Made by a program: the position numbers and the translations under genes. This document shows, piece after piece, positions 1 to 9,045 of a stretch of 64,000 nucleotides of DNA. The notes beneath the pieces are model-generated. The model saw nothing but the letters and a program-made list of their open reading frames with translations. It had not been told where the DNA came from and made no database searches. Numbering within the stretch: the stretch's first letter is position 1; every line of letters starts with the position of its first letter. The DNA comes from Tahibacter amnicola (lineage in GTDB: Bacteria; Pseudomonadota; Gammaproteobacteria; Xanthomonadales; Rhodanobacteraceae), in assembly GCF_025398735.1 (NCBI RefSeq), contig NZ_CP104694.1, positions 2,071,001 to 2,135,000 on the forward strand. Direction: 5' to 3'.

Positions 1-279
<279 letters not shown>

Positions 280-292
280 GGCCTGATGCCAC

Positions 293-604
293 GTGCTGCG
301 TTACGCCGCCCTGATTCTCCTGATTCTCCTGATCGTTCTGCAGGTCAAGCTGTGGACAGGAGCGGGCGGCGTGCGCGAAGTGGAAAGCCTGCAGAGCGCC
401 GTCGAGGCGCAGAAGAAACAGAATGCCGAGCTCAAGGCGCGCAACGACGCACTGGGCGCCGAAGTGCAGGACCTCAAGGAAGGGCGCGATGCCATCGAAG
501 GCCGCGCCCGCTCCGAGCTGGGCCTGATCCGGCCGGGTGAAACCTTCTATCAGATCGTCGAGCCCGGTGCGGAGGATAAGAACCCGCCGCCGCGGCGGCC
601 CTGA
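293..604 (+). CDS. ftsB: Cell division protein FtsB
   Basis: A 103-aa bitopic inner-membrane protein of the divisome, expected to form the FtsQLB complex that triggers septal peptidoglycan synthesis. A transmembrane helix rich in Leu and Ile covers about residues 4-18. A coiled-coil heptad region (about 27-66) follows, and then the conserved ARSELGLIRPGETFYQIV segment. Length matches the E. coli protein. The start is a GTG; an ATG at 286 is in another frame. A short inverted repeat (603-619) overlaps the stop and lacks a T tract. The gene lies directly between eno and ispD, its usual place. Confidence 0.95.
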   Translation: MLRYAALILLILLIVLQVKLWTGAGGVREVESLQSAVEAQKKQNAELKARNDALGAEVQDLKEGRDAIEGRARSELGLIRPGETFYQIVEPGAEDKNPPPRRP

Positions 605-650
605 GCCGGTACCCGGCTCTGCGGGACGATCAACGTCACCGGAGGGATGG

Positions 651-1349
651 ATGAGCAAGGCCTATTGGTGCGTCATTCCCGCGGCGGGGGCGGGGCGTCG
701 CTTCGGCGCCGCCATGCCCAAGCAGTATCTGCGCCTGGGCGAAAAACCCTTGTTGCTGCATACGCTCGAGCGGCTCGCCGCCCACCCGCAGGTAGCGGGA
801 CTCATGGTGGTGATCGCGGCGGACGACAGCTACTGGACGCACGGAATGCTGGAAGTGCTGGGCAAGCCGCTGCTGCTGGCGACTGGCGGCAGCGAGCGCG
901 CCGATTCGGTACTGGCGGGATTGCGTGCACTGCCTTCGTCCATCGCTGACGACGAATTTGTGCTGGTACACGACGCGGCGCGGCCCTGCGTTTCGGCAGA
1001 GGACATCAGCCGTCTGGTCGCACGTGCGACCGCCGGTGACGGCGGCCTGCTGGCGGCCCCCCTGCGCGACACGCTCAAGCGGGCCGATGCCGACGGCTGC
1101 GTCCAGTCGACCGAGCCGCGAGAGGCGCGCTGGCGCGCCCTGACGCCGCAGATGTTTCGCCGCGGGCCGCTTAGCGCGGCCCTGGCAGCGGCGGCGGAAG
1201 CGGGCGTGATGGCGACCGACGAATCCATGGCCATGGAACGGGCCGGTCACCGGCCATTGCTGGTGGAAGGCGCGGAAACCAATCTCAAGGTCACCACGCC
1301 GGCGGATTTGCTGCTGGCCGAATTTCTACTGGCGCGCCACGTTGGATGA
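651..1349 (+). CDS. ispD: 2-C-methyl-D-erythritol 4-phosphate cytidylyltransferase
   Basis: A 232-aa enzyme of the MEP isoprenoid pathway that joins CTP and MEP to give CDP-ME. The nucleotide-binding loop [10 protein letters not shown] (9-18) with MPKQ (22-25), the SERADSV segment (81-87) and HDAARP (107-112) are all present. The frame is open to 537, but the ATG at 651 has a GGAGGG ribosome site just upstream and starts the family's usual N-terminus, so it was chosen. ispF follows after 37 bases, so the two steps of the pathway are probably cotranscribed. Confidence 0.97.
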   Translation: MSKAYWCVIPAAGAGRRFGAAMPKQYLRLGEKPLLLHTLERLAAHPQVAGLMVVIAADDSYWTHGMLEVLGKPLLLATGGSERADSVLAGLRALPSSIADDEFVLVHDAARPCVSAEDISRLVARATAGDGGLLAAPLRDTLKRADADGCVQSTEPREARWRALTPQMFRRGPLSAALAAAAEAGVMATDESMAMERAGHRPLLVEGAETNLKVTTPADLLLAEFLLARHVG

Positions 1350-1386
1350 CGGCATCGCATCGGTGCCGGGTCGAGGAATAGAGATA

Positions 1387-1863
1387 ATGCGGATTGGGCA
1401 AGGATTTGACGTACACGCCTTCGGGCCGGGAGATCATGTCGTACTGGGCGGCGTACGCATTGCGCACAGCCAGGGCGTGATTGCCCACTCGGACGGCGAC
1501 GTGGTGATCCACGCGCTATGCGACGCCCTGCTGGGTGCGTTGGCGCTGGGCGACATCGGACAGCACTTCCCGCCCAGTGACGAGCGCTGGCGTGGTGCCG
1601 ACAGCCGCGTGTTCCTGCGTCATTGCATGGCCTTGCTGGCACAGCAGGGCTACCGGCTTGGCAACGCCGATGTCACTGTGATCGGCGAGCGCCCGAAGGT
1701 GTTGCCGCATGCACCGGCGATTCGCCAGGTGCTCGCCGCCGACATGGCCTGCGAGCCGGGAGCGGTGAGCATCAAGGCCACGACCACTGAAAAGCTCGGC
1801 TTCACCGGCCGTGGCGAAGGCATCGCGGCCATGGCCGTCGTGCTGGTGGAAAAAGCCGGCTGA
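1387..1863 (+). CDS. ispF: 2-C-methyl-D-erythritol 2,4-cyclodiphosphate synthase
   Basis: A 158-aa homotrimeric enzyme that cyclises CDP-ME 2-phosphate to ME-2,4-cPP with release of CMP. The zinc ligands of the family are visible as Asp8 and His10 in GFDVHAF and His42 in [13 protein letters not shown]. The HSDGDV motif (34-39) and the C-terminal [17 protein letters not shown] motif are also present. The ATG at 1387 was chosen over an in-frame one at 1342 because it begins the canonical [10 protein letters not shown]. It follows ispD in the same direction. Confidence 0.97.
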   Translation: MRIGQGFDVHAFGPGDHVVLGGVRIAHSQGVIAHSDGDVVIHALCDALLGALALGDIGQHFPPSDERWRGADSRVFLRHCMALLAQQGYRLGNADVTVIGERPKVLPHAPAIRQVLAADMACEPGAVSIKATTTEKLGFTGRGEGIAAMAVVLVEKAG

Positions 1864-1896
1864 GTGCCGGCGGTGCTTTCGATACCTTTTTGTCGA

Positions 1897-1977
1897 GGGG
1901 AGATCTGGACAATGCCGCATTCGCTTGTCCGTCGCCATTCCCTCGGAATAGCGCGGTGTGTGCGTTCGGATCTCTCC
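1897..1977 (+). ncRNA. Candidate structured RNA (three-way junction) in truD leader
   Basis: This 81-base element between ispF and truD folds on paper into a closed three-way junction. Bases 1897-1905 pair with 1969-1977 over nine positions with one G-U. Bases 1907-1912 pair with 1925-1930. Bases 1933-1941 pair with 1945-1953 with one C-A mismatch and a 3-base loop. The size, the closing stem and a GTTCGGATC stretch near the 3' end recall a tRNA, but there is no usable anticodon loop or T stem. It ends 16 bases before the truD start. Function is unknown; it could be a decayed tRNA or a cis-regulatory leader. Confidence 0.35.
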
Positions 1978-1993
1978 TGGTGGTGACTGCCTG

Positions 1994-3031
1994 ATGTCGT
2001 CTTTGCCCTTCGCCCACGGTGGCCCCGTCCTCACGGGGCAGCTGCGCTGCGCGCCCGAAGATTTCCGGGTCGACGAGGACCTGGGGTTCGAGCCCGATGG
2101 TGCCGGCGAGCACGTTTTCGTCCGCGTGGAGAAACGTGGCGCGAATACCGACTGGGTTGCCGCGGAGCTGGCGCGCTGGCTGGATCTTCCGCCCGAGGCA
2201 GTCAGCTATGCGGGGTTGAAAGACCGTCATGCTGTCACGCGGCAGACGTTTTCGATTGCCGTGCCGATCAAGCGGAGCGTGGACTGGAGCAGCCTGGCCC
2301 ATCCGGAGTTCCGCGTGCTCGACGCCGTGCGCCATGGCCGCAAGCTCAAGCGCGGCGCCTTGCGCGGCAATGCGTTCCGCATCGTGCTGCGCTCCGTGTG
2401 CGGGGATCGTGCGCAGGCGGAGGAGCGGATCGCGATCATCCGGGAGCGCGGCGTGCCCAATTATTTCGGCGAGCAACGTTTCGGGCGTGATGGCGCCAAT
2501 CTCGATCGCGCACTGGAAATGTTCCGTGGGCGGCGCGTCGCCCGGCAGCAGCGCAGCCTGCTGATTTCCGCGGCGCGTTCGCACCTGTTCAATGAGGTAC
2601 TCGCACGGCGAGTGGCTGCGCAGAGCTGGAACCAGGCCATGGACGGCGACGTCTGGATGCTCGACGGCAGCCACAGCATCTTCGGTCCGCAGCCGGTCGA
2701 CGAGCAGATCCTGCGCCGCCTGGCCGATCGGGATATCCATCCGACCGGTCCGCTGTGGGGACGCGGCGCGCTGCGCAGCACCGGCGCCGTGGCCGATCTC
2801 GAGCAGTCGGTGGCCGGCGGCATGGCCGAGTGCACCACGGGCCTGGAAGGGGTCGGGCTGAACCAGGAGCGCCGCAGCCTGCGCCTGCCCGTGACGGACC
2901 TGCAGGCCGAATGGGCGGACGATGCATTGACATTGTCCTTTTGGCTGCCGGCTGGCGCCTATGCAACGACCGTCCTGCGCGAGCTGTGCGGGAGCCCTGC
3001 CGGAGATCCTGCGGACGCGATGCAGGAATAA
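1994..3031 (+). CDS. truD: tRNA pseudouridine(13) synthase TruD
   Basis: A 345-aa enzyme that isomerises U13 of certain tRNAs to pseudouridine. The catalytic Asp lies in YAGLKDRHAVTRQ (Asp77), and the conserved VPNYFGEQRFGRDGAN and LSFWLPAGAYATTVLRE segments are visible. The ORF is open from 1958, but those first 12 codons overlap the folded leader element, and the ATG at 1994 gives the expected N-terminus. The ribosome site is weak. It follows ispF, as in the classical ispD-ispF-truD-surE order. Confidence 0.95.
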   Translation: MSSLPFAHGGPVLTGQLRCAPEDFRVDEDLGFEPDGAGEHVFVRVEKRGANTDWVAAELARWLDLPPEAVSYAGLKDRHAVTRQTFSIAVPIKRSVDWSSLAHPEFRVLDAVRHGRKLKRGALRGNAFRIVLRSVCGDRAQAEERIAIIRERGVPNYFGEQRFGRDGANLDRALEMFRGRRVARQQRSLLISAARSHLFNEVLARRVAAQSWNQAMDGDVWMLDGSHSIFGPQPVDEQILRRLADRDIHPTGPLWGRGALRSTGAVADLEQSVAGGMAECTTGLEGVGLNQERRSLRLPVTDLQAEWADDALTLSFWLPAGAYATTVLRELCGSPAGDPADAMQE

Positions 3032-3103
3032 GCGCCAGATCACGCCGCTGTAACGGAAATGGCGCGTTAGATGGCGTCGTCTTCCGCCTTTTGGGGCGCT
3101 TCC

Positions 3104-3109
3104 TATACT
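3104..3109 (+). promoter_or_regulatory. Possible -10 box of the small lipoprotein gene
   Basis: A TATACT hexamer lies 58 bases before the lipoprotein start in an otherwise GC-rich gap. No convincing -35 hexamer is found at 16-18 bases upstream, so this is a weak promoter call based on the hexamer alone. Confidence 0.3.
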
Positions 3110-3166
3110 GGAACTACCGGGCGCCAGCGCCGACGGCGATGGCGGTCAGTCCAAGAGGAGGATGTC

Positions 3167-3394
3167 ATGTATCGTCTGATGGTGGGTCTGGTGGTAGTGC
3201 TGTCGGGAGCGTTGATGACAGGATGCGCGTCGAGCGGCAATTCGGGACTGGTCAAGCGCGAAATGCTGCCGTCCGACGACATCGACGTGCAGAAGGTCGC
3301 AACGGTCAACAAGTGGGCGCGCGAACGCGGCCACACCGTGCAATGGATCAACATGCCGATCAAGACGCGCGATCATCGCGTGGCCGATCGCTGA
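3167..3394 (+). CDS. Small putative lipoprotein, function unknown
   Basis: A 75-aa protein beginning MYRLMVGLVVVLSGALMTGC. That is a short signal peptide ending in a Cys at residue 20 with a lipobox-like LMTGC, so it is probably acylated and exported. The remaining 55 residues are polar and hold KVATVNKWARERGH and VQWINMP, which suggest a small folded domain. A strong AAGAGGAGG ribosome site precedes the ATG, so the longer in-frame start at 3071 is unlikely. It lies convergent to the Smr gene. I do not recognise a named family. Confidence 0.75.
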   Translation: MYRLMVGLVVVLSGALMTGCASSGNSGLVKREMLPSDDIDVQKVATVNKWARERGHTVQWINMPIKTRDHRVADR

Positions 3395-3402
3395 AACGCC
3401 AC

Positions 3403-3424
3403 GGCGATCGCGCAGGCGGTCGCC
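3403..3424. terminator. Possible bidirectional hairpin between convergent genes
   Basis: Bases 3403-3410 pair with 3417-3424 (eight pairs, one G-U, six-base loop) between the lipoprotein stop and the Smr stop. There is no clear T run on either side, so termination activity is inferred from position and stem only. Confidence 0.3.
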
Positions 3425-3485
3425 GGTGGCCGTTGCTCCCGGTTGCGGCCGTCCCGGTCGCGCCAGGGATTTGATCGTCGTGGGA

Positions 3486-4049
3486 TCAGCGGTGCCGCAG
3501 CAGCACCACCGTGGCGCCGGTTCCACCCAGCTCCGGTCGCGCCGAAGCAAAGGCGACGACATCGTCGCGCTGCCGCAGCATGCGATCGACCAGCCGCTTG
3601 ATCACGGGCCCGCCCGGTCGTGAACGCAGCCCCTTGCCGTGGATCAGCTTCACGCAGGTGAGGCCGCGATGGCGCGCATCGGCCAGGAAGGTGACGATGG
3701 CTGACCGGGCAACCTCGGCCGTCATCTGGTGCAGATCCATTTCGTCCGCAATGCTGAATGCGCCGCGCTTGAGTCGCTTGAGCAGCTCCGGCCTGTAGCC
3801 GTCGCGCAGGTAGCTCAGCTCCTCGCCGATCTCCATCTCGGCCGGATCGATCGGCATGTCCAGGAGTTCGTCCCGTACCCGGGCTTCATCCAGCCAGAAC
3901 TGGCGGGGCTCCGGTGCTGGCCGCTCCGGCACGATACCGGGCGCCTCCGGCGGGGTATGCGGACGTACCGGGCCGATGGCGTCCTGGAACAGTCGCCGGT
4001 CTTCCTCGGTGATCGGTGGTGGTGCCGGGCTGGCAGGCCGTTTGCGCAT
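3486..4049 (-). CDS. Smr/MutS2-type domain protein (SmrA/B-like)
   Basis: A 187-aa protein with a C-terminal Smr domain. The domain signatures are DEMDLHQMTAEVA (the conserved DLHG-like strand), VKLIHGKGLRSRPGG and the end GGTGATVVLLRHR. The N-terminal 90 residues are Pro- and Glu-rich and probably extended. Smr domains are nucleases or nucleic-acid binders; E. coli SmrB cleaves mRNA at collided ribosomes, but which role applies here is not shown by the sequence. The ATG at 4049 has GAGGAA upstream. It is divergent from surE. Confidence 0.88.
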   Translation of the reverse strand: MRKRPASPAPPPITEEDRRLFQDAIGPVRPHTPPEAPGIVPERPAPEPRQFWLDEARVRDELLDMPIDPAEMEIGEELSYLRDGYRPELLKRLKRGAFSIADEMDLHQMTAEVARSAIVTFLADARHRGLTCVKLIHGKGLRSRPGGPVIKRLVDRMLRQRDDVVAFASARPELGGTGATVVLLRHR

Positions 4050-4237
4050 GAATTCCTCGCCGTGGACGGCCAAGGTACCGCATTCGTTCGTGCAGCCGCC
4101 ATGCCGCGTCGCGCGTGAGCCGCGCGAGGTGGCATCGGCGGCCGAGGGCGGGGCAATTCGGCTAAACTTCCTGCTGCTTTCACGCCGGATACGGCGGCGC
4201 TGCACGCGCCGCGGTCCGCTGCACCCAGGAACGACGC

Positions 4238-5014
4238 ATGCGTGTTTTGGTTTCCAACGACGATGGCGTGGACGCCCCGGGCATCCGCGCGCTGGCTGAT
4301 CGGCTCTCGGCGGTCGGCAAGGTCACCGTGGTCGCGCCGGACCGCGACCGCTCCGGCGCCAGCAATTCGCTGACGCTGGACCAGCCGATCCGGGTCAGCC
4401 TGCTGGACGACGGCCGTTACCGTGTCGCCGGCACGCCCACTGACTGCGTGCATCTGGCCCTGGCCGGCATGCTGGATTTCCAGCCGGACATCGTCGTCTC
4501 GGGGATCAACAACGCTGCGAACCTCGGTGACGACGTGATCTATTCCGGCACGGTGTCCGCCGCGATGGAAGGCCGTTTTCTCGGCCTTCCGGCGATCGCG
4601 GTGTCGCTGGTCAGCCGCGACCACCAGCCGGAGAACTTCGACAGTGCCGCCCAGGCAGCGTTGATTCTCATGCAGCGCCTGCTGGTCGATCCGCTGCCTG
4701 CCGATACCATCCTCAACGTCAATGTGCCGGACCGCCCGTGGGACGAGATCCGGGGTTTTGCCGTCACCCGCCTGGGGCGCCGTCATCGTTCGGCGCCGTG
4801 CATCCGCCAGAGCGATCCGCGTGGCCGGCCGATCTACTGGATCGGGCCGCCGGGCGAAGCCGAGGACGACGGCCCCGGCACGGATTTCCATGCCGTGCGC
4901 GATGGCTTCATCTCGATCACGCCCATCCAGGTCGACCTGACCCGCTACCAGGCGTTGGAGAAAGTTGCCGGTTGGGTCGAGAGCCTGCCACTCGGAGCCG
5001 GGTTGCCCGCATGA
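4238..5014 (+). CDS. surE: 5'/3'-nucleotidase SurE
   Basis: A 258-aa metal-dependent phosphatase of nucleoside monophosphates, linked to stationary-phase survival. The [11 protein letters not shown] motif at the N-terminus supplies Asp8 and Asp9 of the metal site, and [14 protein letters not shown] and [20 protein letters not shown] complete the active site. Its stop overlaps the pcm start (ATGA), so the two are translationally coupled. Surviving-age genes surE, pcm, nlpD and rpoS occur together here as in E. coli. The 190-base divergent gap to Smr has a TAAACT box (4163-4168) that may be its -10. Confidence 0.97.
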   Translation: MRVLVSNDDGVDAPGIRALADRLSAVGKVTVVAPDRDRSGASNSLTLDQPIRVSLLDDGRYRVAGTPTDCVHLALAGMLDFQPDIVVSGINNAANLGDDVIYSGTVSAAMEGRFLGLPAIAVSLVSRDHQPENFDSAAQAALILMQRLLVDPLPADTILNVNVPDRPWDEIRGFAVTRLGRRHRSAPCIRQSDPRGRPIYWIGPPGEAEDDGPGTDFHAVRDGFISITPIQVDLTRYQALEKVAGWVESLPLGAGLPA

Positions 5015-5691
5015 CGGCGTTCCAGCGACAGTCGCCGGAAGCGCGTGGCCAGGGCATGACGTCGCAGCGCGCGCGCGACCGGCTGGCGGATCGCCTTGTC
5101 GCCGAAGGTATTCGCGACCGCCGGGTGATCGACGTGATGCGCCAGATGCCGCGCCACCTGTTCGTGGAAGAGGCGCTGGCCACACGGGCCTATGAAGATT
5201 CCGCCCTGCCGATCGGCCATGGCCAGACCATCTCGCAGCCCTGGGTCGTCGCTCGCATGACCGAGGCCTTGCTCGAATTTGGCGTGCCCCGGCGCGTGCT
5301 GGAGATCGGCACCGGTTCGGGCTTCCAGGCGGCGGTGCTCTCGGCATTGGTCGGCCAGGTGTTTACGGTCGAGCGGATCGAGGAACTGTTGCGCAATGCG
5401 CGCCGGCGCTTCCGAAAGCTCGGTATCGACACCATCCGCTCCAAGCACGACGACGGCCGGCTCGGCTGGCCTGAGGAAGCACCGTTCGACGCCATCGTCC
5501 TGACGGCCGCCGGTACTGAACTGGAAACCGCGCTGCTCGACCAGCTGGCACCCGACGGTGTCATGGTCGCTCCGGTCGGTGCCTTCGGGCGCCAGCAGCT
5601 GGTGCGTATCCGCCCCGACAGCAACGGGGTGCGGATGCGCGAAATTCTCTGCCCGGTGAGCTTCGTGCCGCTCCTGGGTGGGACGCTGTGA
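5011..5691 (+). CDS. pcm: Protein-L-isoaspartate O-methyltransferase
   Basis: A 226-aa SAM-dependent enzyme that methylates abnormal L-isoaspartyl residues and so starts their repair. The motifs [36 protein letters not shown] (SAM-binding motif I) and [21 protein letters not shown] are clear. The start overlaps the surE stop by four bases. A second in-frame ATG at 5056 ([10 protein letters not shown]) is also possible and matches shorter homologues. It is followed by yqaA with a 43-base gap. Confidence 0.96.
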   Translation: MTAFQRQSPEARGQGMTSQRARDRLADRLVAEGIRDRRVIDVMRQMPRHLFVEEALATRAYEDSALPIGHGQTISQPWVVARMTEALLEFGVPRRVLEIGTGSGFQAAVLSALVGQVFTVERIEELLRNARRRFRKLGIDTIRSKHDDGRLGWPEEAPFDAIVLTAAGTELETALLDQLAPDGVMVAPVGAFGRQQLVRIRPDSNGVRMREILCPVSFVPLLGGTL

Positions 5692-5734
5692 CGGCCGGCA
5701 GCGTTTGCCGGCCCATCCAAGGAAGGAGTCTTCC

Positions 5735-6340
5735 GTGAGGTTGTTCAAGCCGTTGTACGAGAAAGCGCTCGCGTGGGCGGCGCATCCGCGCGCCGAGGCG
5801 CTGCTGGCGGGGCTGAGTTTCATCGAAGCCATCATCTTTCCGGTGATGCCAGAAGTGATGCTGGCGCCGATGACGCTTGCCAGGCCAGCCCGCTGGGCGC
5901 GTTTTGCCACTGTGAGTCTGATCTTTTCGTTGATCGGGGCGGTGGTTGGTTACTTTCTGGGCCATTTTGCCTTCGAGGCACTGCGTCCGCTTTTGGACTA
6001 CCTGGGCTGGCTGCCCAAGATCGACGCGCTGGTGATTTCGCTCAAGGCAACGGTGGCCAACAGCGCCTGGACAGCGTTCTGGTTGTTGGTTGTGGCGGGA
6101 TTCATGCCGGTTCCACTCAAGATCTTCACGTGGGCGTCGGGCATTGTCGGCGTGCCGATGGTGGCCTTCATCGCCAGCATGGTCGTCGGTCGCGGCAAGC
6201 GGGTGTATCTCCTGACCGGCCTGATCCGGCTTGGTGGACCGCGCGCCGAGGCGGCGCTGCACAAGTACATCGAATGGATCGGATGGGCGGCCGTCGTGGT
6301 GTTCATCGCCCTGGTGGCCTGGTTGAAGCTGCGGCACTGA
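5735..6340 (+). CDS. YqaA family inner-membrane protein (DedA/SNARE-associated superfamily)
   Basis: A 201-aa polytopic membrane protein with about four or five hydrophobic segments. It contains an EAIIFPVMPEVMLAPMTLA stretch and a GFMPVPLKIFTWASGIVGV stretch typical of the YqaA/VTT (DedA-like) family. Related proteins act in membrane-lipid handling, but the substrate of this one is not known. The GTG at 5735 was chosen because GGAAGGAG lies seven bases upstream and the protein then starts MRLFKPLYEKAL. It sits between pcm and nlpD, a common arrangement in Lysobacterales. Confidence 0.85.
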   Translation: MRLFKPLYEKALAWAAHPRAEALLAGLSFIEAIIFPVMPEVMLAPMTLARPARWARFATVSLIFSLIGAVVGYFLGHFAFEALRPLLDYLGWLPKIDALVISLKATVANSAWTAFWLLVVAGFMPVPLKIFTWASGIVGVPMVAFIASMVVGRGKRVYLLTGLIRLGGPRAEAALHKYIEWIGWAAVVVFIALVAWLKLRH

Positions 6341-6350
6341 GGTCAATGAC

Positions 6351-7526
6351 GTGAAGCGGAAGCTGCATCACTCAATGCGTGAGCTGTACCGGTGCGGACG
6401 GGCGCTGCCGCTGGCCCTGCTGCTGGCCGCCTGCGCCTCCACGCCCCCGGCACCGGTGGATGACATCGCCGTGAATTCGCACGAGCGCGACCGTGAACTC
6501 CCGGCTGAACCTGTCCGCGCACCGCGCCCGGCGGCGCCCGCCACGCATCGCGTAGCGGCGGGCGACACGCTGTACTCCATCGCCTTCAAAAACCGGATGG
6601 ACTACCGCGACCTGGCCAGGTTGAACCGTATCGAGGCGCCGTTCCGGATCTACGTTGGCCAGGAAATCCGGCTCGGCCAGGAGCCGACCGAGGCCACTGG
6701 CGCCGCGACCTTTGCGGCGGAATCGGCGCCCCGGTCGACGGCCAGTACGCCGCGCCCGGCGAGTCCGACGCCGTTCGAGCCGGTGGAGAGCGCGCCGGCG
6801 CGCCCTGCCACGAGCCCGCCGGTGACGACCGCATCGGCGTCCGCGTCGACGTTGCCGCCGGGTACGACCACCACGAGCATTTCCACCATCACGCCGTTGT
6901 CGTCCTCGCCGCCGCCGCGTCCGGTCACATCGGGTGCCGCGTCTGCCGCTGCGGGCGCGACGGCATCGACCGCTTCGGCCACGGCCGCAAAGCCCGTGGC
7001 TGACCCCCGTTCCGGCGCAACGACCGGCGCGGCAGTGCCTTCTGCTCCGGCCGTCACCTCGTTGACGCCAACGCCCTCCGGCGCCACTGCGGCTGCATCC
7101 ACGCCGCCCGTACCGCCATCAACCGCGCCGCCGGCCACGGTAGCCAGCAATGGCGGCATCAAATGGCGTTGGCCGGCGGCCGGCAAGGTCATTGCGAGCT
7201 ACGTCGGTGGCGACCAGACGCGCCAGGGCGTCGATATCGCCGGCTCCGCGGGTGCGCCGGTCTATGCCGCAGCTGATGGTTCCGTCGTCTACAGCGGTAA
7301 TGGCCTGCTGGGGTACGGCGAACTGGTTATCGTCAAACACTCGGCGAGCTTCCTGTCGGCCTATGGCCATAACCGCAAGCGCCTCGTCAAAGAGGGTGAC
7401 ACGGTGAAAGCCGGGCAGGCGATTGCCGAGATGGGATCGATGGGTTCCAGTCGGGAAATGTTGCATTTTGAAATCCGTCGCAACGGCAAGCCGGTGAACC
7501 CGCTCGAATACCTGCCGCCGCGCTGA
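6351..7526 (+). CDS. nlpD: NlpD-type LysM/M23 lipoprotein, probable amidase activator
   Basis: A 391-aa outer-membrane-type lipoprotein. The signal peptide ends in the lipobox LAAC (Cys28), a LysM peptidoglycan-binding domain covers about 66-108, a long Ala/Ser/Pro/Thr linker follows, and an M23 domain ends the protein. The M23 zinc site looks degenerate: the usual His-x-x-x-Asp is replaced by RQGVDIAG, and the HxH motif reads MLHFEIR. That fits NlpD, which activates the AmiC amidase at division instead of cleaving peptidoglycan. In E. coli the main rpoS promoter lies inside nlpD; rpoS follows here too. The GTG start has GAGGT upstream; an ATG at 6375 is an alternative. Confidence 0.93.
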   Translation: MKRKLHHSMRELYRCGRALPLALLLAACASTPPAPVDDIAVNSHERDRELPAEPVRAPRPAAPATHRVAAGDTLYSIAFKNRMDYRDLARLNRIEAPFRIYVGQEIRLGQEPTEATGAATFAAESAPRSTASTPRPASPTPFEPVESAPARPATSPPVTTASASASTLPPGTTTTSISTITPLSSSPPPRPVTSGAASAAAGATASTASATAAKPVADPRSGATTGAAVPSAPAVTSLTPTPSGATAAASTPPVPPSTAPPATVASNGGIKWRWPAAGKVIASYVGGDQTRQGVDIAGSAGAPVYAAADGSVVYSGNGLLGYGELVIVKHSASFLSAYGHNRKRLVKEGDTVKAGQAIAEMGSMGSSREMLHFEIRRNGKPVNPLEYLPPR

Positions 7527-7592
7527 GTGCAGCCGGCGGGACGCGTCGGACTTCGGACGAGGTGGACGGCCAGCGCGCAGCCTTGTCACAAC

Positions 7593-7618
7593 GCCGCGGC
7601 GGATCGTCTTGCCGCGGC
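7593..7618 (+). promoter_or_regulatory. Hairpin in the rpoS upstream region
   Basis: The 8-base self-complementary word GCCGCGGC occurs at 7593-7600 and again at 7611-7618, so the two copies can pair across a 10-base loop. It lies 74 bases before rpoS and 67 bases after nlpD. No T run follows. In E. coli the rpoS leader folds and is controlled by small RNAs; that this hairpin has such a role is only an inference. Confidence 0.35.
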
Positions 7619-7691
7619 ACCAGAAACCCGGAAAAACAGGCGCCGTCCGACCCATGACTGCCTCCACCGTGCATCGTAGTATCCTGGCGCA

Positions 7692-8612
7692 ATGATCCAG
7701 CCAGTCCGCGAAGAAACGTCGCTGGATGCCGACGACATGCTTGCCCTGCTCGACGTCATCGAGCCCGCCCAGGGCGACGAGGCGCGCAATTCCACCAGCG
7801 CCTACCTCAATGAAATCGGGCTGATTCCGTTGCTGGACGCGGGCGGTGAGCGCGACCTGGGCGAACAGGTCGCGCGCGGTGACTGTGACGCACGCCGGCA
7901 GATGATCGAGGCCAACCTGCGCCTGGTCGTGGCAGTCGCGCGTAGCTACGTGGGGCGCGGCGTTCCGTTGCTGGACCTCATCGCCGAGGGAAACCTCGGC
8001 CTGATTCGTGCGGTGGAGAAGTTCGACCCTGGGCGCGGCCTGCGTTTTTCGACCTACGCCACCTGGTGGATCCGTGAATCGGTGCAGCGTGCGCTCATGC
8101 AGCAGGGGCGCACCGTGCGCGTGCCGGTCCATGTGCTGCGCGAGCTGGCCCAGGTGCTGAAGGCGCGCCGCGAACTGATCGGTGCGCTGGGGCGCTACCC
8201 CACCCAGGAAGAGCTCGCCCATGCCGTGAACAAGCCAATGGCCGAAGTCGCTGCACTATTCTGCATGACCGAGGAGATCCGCTCGCTGGATGCGCCGATG
8301 TCCGAGGACGACGACCGCGCCCTGGTCGAGCAGATCGCGGCTGAATCGGAGGCGGGCAGTGGCGGGGGTATTTTTGCCGAGCTGGCCGGCGGCCGCCTGC
8401 CGGACTGGCTCGACAAGCTGACGCCGCGGCAGCGGCTGGTGCTGGAACGCCGTTACGGTCTGGCCGGCAATGCGGCCCAGACCCTTGCCGAGATCGCCAC
8501 GGATCTGGGCCTCACCCGCGAGCGGGTACGCCAGATCCAGGTCGAAGCCCTGACGCGGTTGCGCCGGCTGGGCGAAGCAGAGGGGGTCGGCCGGAGCGGG
8601 ACGCCGTCCTGA
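7692..8612 (+). CDS. rpoS: RNA polymerase sigma factor RpoS
   Basis: A 306-aa sigma-70 family factor for the stationary-phase and general stress response. Region 1.2 is visible at [12 protein letters not shown], region 2 at [43 protein letters not shown] (split into recognition and melting parts), region 3 around the [14 protein letters not shown] segment, and region 4 at [21 protein letters not shown]-like residues near the end. It lacks a long region 1.1, like RpoS and unlike RpoD. The ATG at 7692 has almost no Shine-Dalgarno sequence. It follows nlpD, the normal order. Confidence 0.95.
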   Translation: MIQPVREETSLDADDMLALLDVIEPAQGDEARNSTSAYLNEIGLIPLLDAGGERDLGEQVARGDCDARRQMIEANLRLVVAVARSYVGRGVPLLDLIAEGNLGLIRAVEKFDPGRGLRFSTYATWWIRESVQRALMQQGRTVRVPVHVLRELAQVLKARRELIGALGRYPTQEELAHAVNKPMAEVAALFCMTEEIRSLDAPMSEDDDRALVEQIAAESEAGSGGGIFAELAGGRLPDWLDKLTPRQRLVLERRYGLAGNAAQTLAEIATDLGLTRERVRQIQVEALTRLRRLGEAEGVGRSGTPS

Positions 8613-8617
8613 TGATT

Positions 8618-8635
8618 GCGCCGGAAAACCGGCGC
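8618..8635. terminator. Hairpin between rpoS and the convergent DUF498 gene
   Basis: GCGCCGG (8618-8624) pairs with CCGGCGC (8629-8635) across an AAAA loop, six bases after the rpoS stop. The stem is strong, but no long T tract follows, so termination may need extra factors. It could serve both convergent genes. Confidence 0.5.
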
Positions 8636-8666
8636 GTCGGGCGGATCGAAAGAGCCCGGGCGTCGA

Positions 8667-9038
8667 TCAGGGCAGAATGAACGCCACGACCACCCGCCGC
8701 CCTTCGCTGACCAGGACGTTGTAGGTGCGCGCGGCGGCGGCGTTGTCCATGACTTCCACGCCGATGCCCCGGGTCAGGAATTCCGCCAGCACCGCGGCGG
8801 GCGGAAAGACGATGCGGCCGCCTGTGCCCAGGATGGCCACGGCGGGATTGAGCGCCAGGATGGGCTCGACGTGCCGGGGCTCCAGGACGGATCCCGCGCT
8901 GACTTCCCAGTCCTCGATGGCCCGTTCTGGCGCCAGGATGAAGCTGCGAGTCAGCGGACGGTCCACGACCGTTACCGCGTCCGTTGCCACGGCCCGGACG
9001 AACAGGTATTCACCCGGTCGGTTAAGCGAGAGCTGCAT
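8667..9038 (-). CDS. Mth938-like (DUF498) domain protein
   Basis: A 123-aa protein of the Mth938-like/DUF498 fold. The family marks are [19 protein letters not shown] near the N-terminus, [20 protein letters not shown] in the centre and the [29 protein letters not shown] tail region. The bacterial function is not established; the human relative NDUFAF3 is a complex I assembly factor. It is convergent with rpoS and lies seven bases downstream of yhbY on the same strand, so the two are probably one transcript. Confidence 0.8.
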   Translation of the reverse strand: MQLSLNRPGEYLFVRAVATDAVTVVDRPLTRSFILAPERAIEDWEVSAGSVLEPRHVEPILALNPAVAILGTGGRIVFPPAAVLAEFLTRGIGVEVMDNAAAARTYNVLVSEGRRVVVAFILP

Positions 9039-9045
9039 GGACGGG

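Noticed and set aside
1897-1977. A functional tRNA at the truD leader
   Set aside because: The middle arm has a three-base loop and there is no T stem, so it cannot be a working tRNA. It is kept only as a structured element.
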